A stretch of 19,378 nt of DNA. Source: Euryarchaeota archaeon UBA495. GTDB taxonomy: Archaea; Thermoplasmatota; Poseidoniia; Poseidoniales; Poseidoniaceae. The notes beneath the pieces were generated by a model that was not told the DNA's origin, searched no databases, and saw only the letters and a list, made by a program, of their open reading frames with translations. How positions within the stretch are numbered: position 1 is the first letter of the stretch; every line of letters begins with the position of its first letter. The stretch spans positions 15,261 through 34,638 of the forward strand of contig DALQ01000015.1 of the NCBI GenBank assembly GCA_002496845.1, given 5' to 3'. A program made the position numbers and the translations under genes. Positions 14,192 through 19,378 of the stretch are shown here, in pieces.

Positions 14192-14920
14192 TCACGCCGC
14201 AGGCTCGTAGGCGACAATCACCGTGTGATGCACGTCAATCTCGTCTTGCCCCTCCTCGTAATCGACGGCCAAATCGTGTGCTTCGTAGGTGTTGAAATGG
14301 AGCGTGTTCCACGCCGCAGACTCCCCTTCATGCACCACGTCTGAGTGCTGCTGGCACGCCCCACCAAGCGGGTCGATCAGGCGCCAAGTCACATCGACTT
14401 CGCGCCCCCCGCCGAGGTTTTGAATCAGGTCAGGGTTGCTGACGACCGATTCAATGGTGATGTAGTCGGCCATGGGTCCACCGTGCTCAGGCAACGGATC
14501 GAAGGCCAAGGTGCTGGGGTTTTGCGTCCCCTCTTCCGTCCACACAATCTGCAAGTTCACGTGGACGGTCAAGACGCGGGTCGCGCTTCTGCCGCTTGCG
14601 TCAATCGCCGTGGCGGTCAAGGTGTGAACGCCGTGAGCGGTGAAGTCCAGCGACACCACGCCACCCTCCTCTGCCGTGCGTTGAACCATGTCCCGGCCAT
14701 CGGAGACCTCCACGGTGTACTCCACCGCCGCCACCGAGCCAGAGAAATCCACGCTGACCGTTGCAGCCTCCGTGCTGATCAGTGCCCCGTTTTGGTAGGT
14801 GTGGACCACGACGACTTCTGACTGTGCCAGGTCAACGTTGATCTCGACGCTTTCGTTTGAGAGGCATCCTGCAACCGGCAAGGTCAGCAGCATCAACACC
14901 AGCAGGAGAGACCGGTGCAC
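14192..14920 (-). CDS. Secreted lipoprotein with Ig/PKD-like beta domain
   Basis: The 242-residue protein begins with the lipoprotein signal MHRSLLLVLMLLTLPVAGC, lipobox VAGC with Cys19. The GTG start at 14920 is supported by this signal and by a TATA-like CTTAAG centred 25.5 nt upstream. Residues about 55-122 have alternating beta pattern with VEYTVEVSDG and HTLTATAIDASGRSATRVLT, typical of PKD or bacterial Ig-like folds. The C-terminal half contains WRLIDPLGGACQQHSDVVHE and DEIDVHHTVIVAYEP, also beta-like. No catalytic motif is seen. It is probably an extracellular, lipid-anchored binding or structural protein. It lies 42 bp after the NagD-like gene and converges on the SAP gene, 7 bp apart. 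Confidence 0.75.
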   Translation of the reverse strand: MHRSLLLVLMLLTLPVAGCLSNESVEINVDLAQSEVVVVHTYQNGALISTEAATVSVDFSGSVAAVEYTVEVSDGRDMVQRTAEEGGVVSLDFTAHGVHTLTATAIDASGRSATRVLTVHVNLQIVWTEEGTQNPSTLAFDPLPEHGGPMADYITIESVVSNPDLIQNLGGGREVDVTWRLIDPLGGACQQHSDVVHEGESAAWNTLHFNTYEAHDLAVDYEEGQDEIDVHHTVIVAYEPAA

Positions 14921-14937
14921 GCACCGTCATCTACAGG

Positions 14938-14961
14938 GGCGACTTAAGCCGAATGGTCGCC
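14938..14961. repeat. Inverted repeat spanning the lipoprotein promoter
   Basis: GGCGAC (14938-14943) and GTCGCC (14956-14961) are perfect complements separated by 12 bases. They flank the TATA-like element and begin directly after the NagD-like stop codon. The repeat could be an operator or part of a terminator. Confidence 0.35.
14943..14948 (-). promoter_or_regulatory. TATA-like element of the lipoprotein gene (leaderless)
   Basis: CTTAAG on the minus strand is centred 25.5 nt before GTG 14920. The spacing fits a leaderless archaeal transcript, and no Shine-Dalgarno sequence is present. Confidence 0.4.
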
Positions 14962-14962
14962 T

Positions 14963-15760
14963 TTACCGCAGCAACTCATCAACGCTGTGCACGATGACGT
15001 CAGGCGTTTGGAGGGCATCCTCGGGCAGGGTTTGCACGTCTTCGCGCGTCGCTTCGCCGGAGAGCACGAGCACGCCGACGACCCCGGCGCGGTTCGCCAT
15101 GGCGATGTCCGTGTACAAACGGTCGCCCACCATGGCACATTGGTCCGGTCGAAGGCCGAGGGCCTCGACCGCATGCAGGATCATTCCTGGGTTGGGCTTG
15201 CCACAAATGTGGGCGGGTTTGACGCCGGTCGTGGCCTCGAAGAGGGCCAAGTAGGCGCCGACGTCGGGCAGACCACCGTCTGGCGAGGGGCACACCATGT
15301 CCGGGTGACTGGCCACAAGAGGCACGCCGCGGTGCAGGTGCACGCTGGCCGTCTCCAACTTCTCGTACGTGACTTGCGTGTCGTAGCCAAGGACCACGTA
15401 TTCCGGAGCCTCGTCCTGTGTGGAGATGCCCACGGCTTCCATCATGGCACACATGCCTTCGGTGGCGACGGCGTAGGTGCGTGTGACGCCTTCGTCCTTG
15501 AGCCAGGCCAACAGGTCATGGGTGGACAGGAGGATGTCGTCTTCGGTGCATGGAATGCCAAGTGCGGCCAGTTTCGCGTGGTATTGTGTCACGGATCGGC
15601 TGGAATTGTTGGAGAGGAAGTAACGACGCACGCCCTTGGTTTGGCACCGTTCGAGGAAGTCGAGCGCCCCAGGGATCAGGTCCCCACCCAGATAGATGGT
15701 ACCGTCGAGATCGAGAAACACGGCTTCCACACCATCGAGGCTCGGGCCCATATCGCTCAT
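14963..15760 (-). CDS. HAD-IIA family (NagD-like) sugar or nucleotide phosphatase
   Basis: The 265-residue protein has the four HAD motifs: VFLDLDGTIYLGG (nucleophile and acid/base Asp), YFLSNNSSRS (motif II Ser/Asn), ICGKPNPGMILHA (motif III Lys) and CAMVGDRLYTDIAMANRAG (motif IV Asp pair). A cap domain inserted between motifs II and III, with HDLLAWLKDEGV and YVVLGYDTQVTYEKL, is the type IIA arrangement of NagD, 4-nitrophenylphosphatases and phosphoglycolate phosphatases. Substrates are small phosphate esters such as UMP, sugar phosphates or glycerol phosphate, and cannot be fixed here. ATG 15760 is supported by a TATA-like GATATG 26.5 nt upstream; GGAAAGGG also precedes it. It diverges from the HNH gene. 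Confidence 0.88.
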   Translation of the reverse strand: MSDMGPSLDGVEAVFLDLDGTIYLGGDLIPGALDFLERCQTKGVRRYFLSNNSSRSVTQYHAKLAALGIPCTEDDILLSTHDLLAWLKDEGVTRTYAVATEGMCAMMEAVGISTQDEAPEYVVLGYDTQVTYEKLETASVHLHRGVPLVASHPDMVCPSPDGGLPDVGAYLALFEATTGVKPAHICGKPNPGMILHAVEALGLRPDQCAMVGDRLYTDIAMANRAGVVGVLVLSGEATREDVQTLPEDALQTPDVIVHSVDELLR

Positions 15761-15783
15761 GCCCTTTCCTTCGCAGCCGGTCT

Positions 15784-15789
15784 CATATC
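15784..15789 (-). promoter_or_regulatory. TATA-like element of the NagD-like gene
   Basis: GATATG on the minus strand is centred 26.5 nt before ATG 15760. It lies in the 132-bp divergent spacer shared with the HNH gene. That spacer also holds a run of seven T (15830-15836), of unclear role. Confidence 0.45.
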
Positions 15790-15864
15790 CCTGCCGACGC
15801 CGAAGGATGCTGAAGGGCCGTTGATGCTGTTTTTTTGTTCCCCGGGCCGAGTGTTGCAAGGGGG

Positions 15865-15870
15865 TTTATT
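15865..15870 (+). promoter_or_regulatory. TATA-like element of the HNH gene
   Basis: TTTATT is centred 25.5 nt before the in-frame GTG at 15893 and is preceded by a purine-rich GCAAGGGGG that could serve as a BRE. It supports a leaderless start at 15893 over the upstream ATG at 15824. Confidence 0.4.
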
Positions 15871-15892
15871 CGTTGTCGCCAAAAAATGCGAA

Positions 15893-17512
15893 GTGGGGTG
15901 CGTTGACCCGCATCGCGCATCTGGCCGAGGAGCGAGCGACTTGGACTTCTTCAGCCGGGAGAACCTTCGTTTGGTGTACAAGAAGGAACTGGCTTTTGCC
16001 AAGGCCCACGTACAGGCGCAAAAGAAGCCCAACAATGGGAATGCTTTGTCCAAGGAAAAGCGCAACAAGATGCTGGAATTCAAGATCGATTGTGTGCATT
16101 GTGGCACCTTGCTGAGCGGGAACAATTACAACACCGAACACATCCTTGACGTGAGTCTTGGAGGACAGAATTCGATGGAGAACAAGATGCTGATGTGCAA
16201 GATTTGCAATTCAGCCCGGGCAGAGCTGAAGGTTTCCTTGCTCGGCAACCAACCCACCATGGCGCAGTGGGACCTCGTTGAGGCCTACGTCCTCTGGAGT
16301 TACATCACGGTGGATCACGGCCATGCATCCGGTGCAAACATCCCATCCGTTCATCGCGAATTCCTTCGTTTGGCCTCCGGCGGTCGCGAGCGTGAGAGGA
16401 ACGGTACCCGTTGGTTTGCCCGTGCATCGAACACATCGTTGACCGTTTCTTCTGGGGGGAACAGCGCATCATCACGAGCCTCGAGGCGGGATGCTGCATC
16501 CCCCTCTCGCCGTTGGGGGCTGCTCGGTTTCTCTTTGCGCGATTGGCTTCGAGGTTCAGCACAAGACCAACGACGCCATCGCAAGGATGCCCTTCCTTCC
16601 GCCTCCCTCCCAATCCCGCCACCTGTGACCAATGCAGCGCCAACCCCCCCCGACTTCTCATCAGAGAACGCCGATGCGTCGACGGCCACCCTCAAGGCCA
16701 TGGTGTTGGCACAGATCCCAACTCACGGCGAAATCAAGCAAGCCCAACTCGGCAACCAAGTCAAGCACAACGATCCGCAGGAGCGTTCTCTTCGGGATTT
16801 GTTCATCGGGCTCGGGCACGCCAAGTCCAAGTCGATGAACACCCTTCTCGAGGGTCTTCTGAGTGGAGAGGCGACGTTTCGGGACGAAGGCACCGTGAGG
16901 TACTGGTCGAAGGGCGCCAAGGCACGTGCATCCCCTGGCAAACGGAATGAAACAGTCCAATCCCTCTTCCGACCCCATCTCTCGACGACGGAATTCATGC
17001 CCATGTCGACGCTTCTGGGCCGCGTCAGGTACGCTGATTCTGAGAAGCGCTCCACAAAGACCCTGACCACCTTGGCAGGGTATCCGAAAAGTTGGGGTCT
17101 CTTGAAGATCCTCAAGGATGCGTTTGGGGACGACATCGAGGTCGAAAAAGACGAAGACGGAAAGGGCATGATTCGGGTCAAAGCGTTGGCTGAAACGCCA
17201 GCACAACGCACTGCAACCTCGACGGCCGAGAAATATTCATCCGCAGGCGCGGCATTCAAGAAAGCAATCGCTCCTTTTCTCCCAGAGGCAGGAGAGCAGC
17301 GTTCCCTTTCCCAACTTTCCAACGTCATTCAACAGGCGCACGCATCAGACCTATCCCTCAAACGTCTTGGAATCGAACTTGGATTCCCCAAAACCTGGAC
17401 GGCGAGGAAAATGATCGAGCATGCATTCGGAGAAAGCATTGTTTTCACAGGTTCTGGTCCAGCCACCTATCTCCAATGTGCGCAACAAAGCATCGAGGAT
17501 TCAGAAGAATAG
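15893..17512 (+). CDS. HNH endonuclease with three tandem OST-HTH/LOTUS-like repeats
   Basis: From GTG 15893 the protein is 539 residues; ATG 15824, or TTG 15941 after GAGGAG, are other possible starts. An HNH nuclease domain is clear: CVHC (Cys67, Cys70), TEHILDVSLGG (His83), ENKMLMCKICN (Asn97, Cys102, Cys105), so it should cut nucleic acid with a metal ion and bind a structural zinc. A basic, Ser/Arg/Pro-rich linker (about 165-265) follows. The C-terminal half has three copies of a 44-residue unit that align without gaps (286-329, 374-417, 475-518), each centred on G[HYF][AP]K[ST] then a helix ending in AFG or LSG and a strand. The pattern resembles OST-HTH/LOTUS winged helices, which bind RNA, but this is tentative. 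It could be a defence nuclease or RNA-processing enzyme. The frame also runs open upstream, antisense to the NagD-like gene, which I treat as chance. Confidence 0.85.
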   Translation: MGCVDPHRASGRGASDLDFFSRENLRLVYKKELAFAKAHVQAQKKPNNGNALSKEKRNKMLEFKIDCVHCGTLLSGNNYNTEHILDVSLGGQNSMENKMLMCKICNSARAELKVSLLGNQPTMAQWDLVEAYVLWSYITVDHGHASGANIPSVHREFLRLASGGRERERNGTRWFARASNTSLTVSSGGNSASSRASRRDAASPSRRWGLLGFSLRDWLRGSAQDQRRHRKDALPSASLPIPPPVTNAAPTPPDFSSENADASTATLKAMVLAQIPTHGEIKQAQLGNQVKHNDPQERSLRDLFIGLGHAKSKSMNTLLEGLLSGEATFRDEGTVRYWSKGAKARASPGKRNETVQSLFRPHLSTTEFMPMSTLLGRVRYADSEKRSTKTLTTLAGYPKSWGLLKILKDAFGDDIEVEKDEDGKGMIRVKALAETPAQRTATSTAEKYSSAGAAFKKAIAPFLPEAGEQRSLSQLSNVIQQAHASDLSLKRLGIELGFPKTWTARKMIEHAFGESIVFTGSGPATYLQCAQQSIEDSEE

Positions 17513-17553
17513 GGTCAACGGCGGTTCCCGCGAGGCGTGAAGGCGCTTCAAGC

Positions 17554-18654
17554 ATGCAGGGACATGACCAATTGAATCAGTGCAGCAGACAGCCTCATGG
17601 CACTCACCCGTCATCGCGGTCCGTGAGGGAAGCCACGTTCGCCGGCGCGGAGTGGCTCTGCGTCCTCATCGTCATCGTGGCTTCCGTCAGCCTCGGGTGG
17701 ACGCCTGAACAGGAACCTGTCGAAGAGCCGGAAGTGGTCAGTTTGGAGGGCACCGTGACTCTGGCCACGCGGGACGCGATGGACGCGCTGGGCCTCCAAG
17801 AATTTCAGCCGGGCGCCGTGGCTGCCATCGACCTCACGCGAGACAGTGTTGCAGCACCCCCGTGCGAGGGTTGCGAGCATGCGCTGACGGGCATCATGGT
17901 CCAAGGGTCTGTGTTGCTGACGGGTTTGGTGGACGAGACCGGACGCCTTGGGCGCATCGAAGCGAACCTGAACCTCACGCACCTGATGGAGCGTGGGCCA
18001 GACGGATTCGTCCATCGCGAATGGTTGCTGCTTGATTGGGACGCAGGAGATCGCTCTTCCACCGTCGAGGTACTTCTTGTTCACGATCCGCCACGATGGC
18101 TTCCGGGAGAGGATCGAAGCGATGCCACCTTGCTGACAACCGAGGAGGGTCAAATTTCACGTTCTGGGCCGGAGGTCTTGCTTCGATCATCCGAATCAGG
18201 CGATGACGTCTTGTTGGCCTGCCTCCCAGATCACTTCCTCTGCCGGGCCACGTCTCCGGACGCCATCCTGACGGCCCGCCGCGGCCCGGCACGTGATTCG
18301 CTGACCGTCGAGGCCCCACCCGCTTGGGTCCAAGTTCCGTTGATGCAAGGAAACCTCAGCGACGGTGGAGGATGGGCCGCGTCCTTGCTTGAAGCCGGTG
18401 AAGAGGTTCCAAACAACCGCACGTGGTGCCCCAGCTCAGGGTCCACGCTGACCGGGGAAACCCGTGAGGTCATCACCCCACCCCCCTCGCTGGCTCCACT
18501 GGCCACCTGGTTCATTGCCTTGGGCGAGACGCATCTGCTTTTGGCGCCCGATGGCGTGCATTGGACGGAGGCCGAAGACGGGGACGTTCGGTGCGCGGCC
18601 TTGACCGACGCCTCGGGAACCCTTCGCCTGGGCATCTCTGAGTATGCTGCCTAG
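17554..18654 (+). CDS. Membrane-anchored extracytoplasmic protein of unknown function
   Basis: From ATG 17554 the protein is 366 residues: a short polar N-terminus, one hydrophobic segment near 34-50 (WLCVLIVIVASVSLGW), an acidic Pro/Glu stretch (PEQEPVEEPEVV) and a beta-rich ectodomain. Paired Cys (PPCEGCEHA at 104 and 107, ACLPDHFLCR, WCPSSG, RCAAL) suggest disulfides outside the cell. No catalytic motif or known family is recognised. The gene follows the HNH gene by 41 bp with no TATA-like element at 26 nt, so it may be co-transcribed, though functions need not be linked. A GTG at 17623 nearer to the helix is another possible start. Confidence 0.65.
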   Translation: MQGHDQLNQCSRQPHGTHPSSRSVREATFAGAEWLCVLIVIVASVSLGWTPEQEPVEEPEVVSLEGTVTLATRDAMDALGLQEFQPGAVAAIDLTRDSVAAPPCEGCEHALTGIMVQGSVLLTGLVDETGRLGRIEANLNLTHLMERGPDGFVHREWLLLDWDAGDRSSTVEVLLVHDPPRWLPGEDRSDATLLTTEEGQISRSGPEVLLRSSESGDDVLLACLPDHFLCRATSPDAILTARRGPARDSLTVEAPPAWVQVPLMQGNLSDGGGWAASLLEAGEEVPNNRTWCPSSGSTLTGETREVITPPPSLAPLATWFIALGETHLLLAPDGVHWTEAEDGDVRCAALTDASGTLRLGISEYAA

Positions 18655-18673
18655 GTTGTCGCCACAGGCTGAC

Positions 18674-18679
18674 TTATAC
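18674..18679 (+). promoter_or_regulatory. TATA box of the secreted-protein gene (leaderless)
   Basis: TTATAC in the 47-bp spacer is centred 25.5 nt before ATG 18702, so transcription should begin at the start codon. It is the clearest TATA element in the window. Confidence 0.55.
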
Positions 18680-18701
18680 GGTTGAGTGTCCCGTTCCTGC
18701 C

Positions 18702-19378
18702 ATGCGCACCAAGGCAGCCGTGCTGGTTCTGCTTCTTGCTCTCGCCCCAATGTCCGCCGTTCTCGCTTCCCAAAACGCCCCTGTGGCGGAAGGAACGAAC
18801 GGCGATTGGCTCATGGTTGACGGGTACGTGACAACGAAATTCACGAGCGTCGGAGACACGGTCTCTGTGTACGCCTTGACCAAGGGCCATTCAGGGGACG
18901 CGACCACCACGAACACCGTCGTCACCGCCGACATCCTGCACTATGAGGACGTCGAAGCGTTCGACCTCATCGTCAATCAACGGCTCCCCTCCGGTGGCGT
19001 GGTGATCGACACGGTGGTGCTGACCCCGAGCGGAGCACACGAGGACGATCCTGCAGCCCTCCTTTGGGAGGGAGTGTACACCGTCCCACTGACCGCGACC
19101 GGCGGCGTGTACGGTGCGAGCATCACCGCCGAGGAGGGCAACCTTGTCAGCACGGACGATGCGACACAGATCCCCAACGCCCTTCGAGACGAAATCGAAT
19201 CGGTGTTGCAAGCCATCGACACCACCTGGGACACGGCCAACCCGATGATGGACATCAAGAACGTGTTCGATGGGCTGAATGCCAGCGGTCAAGGAAGCGG
19301 AGGATGGACCTCCTTCGTTGATGACGCCTCTCGCCAACCTGGGTTGGGCGAAAGTGCGCAATTGTGGAACAACATGAT
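18702..19378 (+). CDS. Secreted protein, 3' end outside window
   Basis: The frame is open from ATG 18702 to the window edge (225 complete codons, no stop). It begins with a signal peptide, MRTKAAVLVLLLALAPMSAV followed by LASQNAP, probably cut near residue 23. The next 120 residues are beta-rich with Thr/Val/Gly repeats (VGDTVSVYALTKGHSGDATT, GVVIDTVVLTPSG, GVYTVPLTATGGVYGASIT) and resemble an Ig-like or adhesin-type domain. A more helical region follows (IPNALRDEIESVLQAIDTTW). No Cys lipobox is present, so it is secreted or anchored by a C-terminal segment not visible here. I do not recognise the family; a cell-surface role is likely. Confidence 0.75.
   Translation, partial: MRTKAAVLVLLLALAPMSAVLASQNAPVAEGTNGDWLMVDGYVTTKFTSVGDTVSVYALTKGHSGDATTTNTVVTADILHYEDVEAFDLIVNQRLPSGGVVIDTVVLTPSGAHEDDPAALLWEGVYTVPLTATGGVYGASITAEEGNLVSTDDATQIPNALRDEIESVLQAIDTTWDTANPMMDIKNVFDGLNASGQGSGGWTSFVDDASRQPGLGESAQLWNNM

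Noticed and set aside
15829..15838. Run of seven T as a transcription terminator
   Set aside because: On the plus strand no gene ends just before it. On the minus strand it reads as A and lies upstream of the NagD-like gene. It is left as a spacer feature only.
14987..15892. Open frame continuing about 300 codons upstream of the HNH gene
   Set aside because: It is antisense to the NagD-like gene, which has all four HAD motifs. The upstream translation has no family features and is explained by codon bias on the opposite strand.
1..19378. Prophage, insertion sequence or CRISPR array
   Set aside because: No transposase, integrase, phage structural gene, terminal inverted repeats or regularly spaced direct repeats were seen. 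The HNH gene alone is not evidence of a mobile element.

Overview
The window most resembles chromosomal DNA of a marine Group II euryarchaeon (Candidatus Poseidoniales) or a close relative. This is inference from gene content and signals, not from a marker gene. Supporting points are: TATA-like hexamers centred about 26 nt upstream of several start codons (leaderless archaeal transcripts), mixed with Shine-Dalgarno-led genes; a GC-rich, tightly packed genome; lipobox lipoproteins; a membrane protein with SAP and zinc-ribbon domains; and a mix of eukaryote-like (URA3-type PyrF, type II glutamine synthetase) and bacterial-like genes (NeuB, NeuA, KdsC).

Layout. 1-1138: the 3' end of a DUF1844-like gene, then a tail-anchored protein with a degenerate receiver domain and two EF-hands. 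1131-4362 (minus strand): a run of PhyH-family dioxygenase, GT4-like glycosyltransferase, pyrF and a small membrane protein. 4443-7242 (plus): a GT-B-like transferase, neuB and neuA. 7243-8380 (minus): a two-helix membrane protein followed by a KdsC-like phosphatase. Together 2212-8380 reads as a surface-glycan module making and transferring a CMP-activated nonulosonic (sialic-like) acid; no NeuC-type epimerase is visible. 8489-10291: exported S15/CocE-like hydrolase. 10292-10473: palindrome-rich and AT-rich spacer, then type II glutamine synthetase. 11559-12978: SRPBCC protein and SAM methyltransferase. 12985-14184: SemiSWEET-like transporter diverging from the SAP/zinc-ribbon membrane protein. 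14192-15760 (minus): NagD-like phosphatase and a lipoprotein. 15893-18654: HNH nuclease with three repeated C-terminal domains, then an anchored extracytoplasmic protein. 18702-end: the start of a secreted protein cut by the window edge.

No tRNA, rRNA, CRISPR array, insertion sequence or origin was seen. No gene-free stretch exceeds 300 bases; the longest is 10292-10473 (182 bp). The strongest leads are the HNH protein with three gapless 44-residue repeats resembling OST-HTH/LOTUS domains, and the pseudo-receiver/EF-hand/tail-anchor protein. Next are the NeuB that ends before the usual SAF domain and the PyrF lacking the phosphate-gripping arginine. All similarity statements are from memory of family motifs; none was tested by a search.
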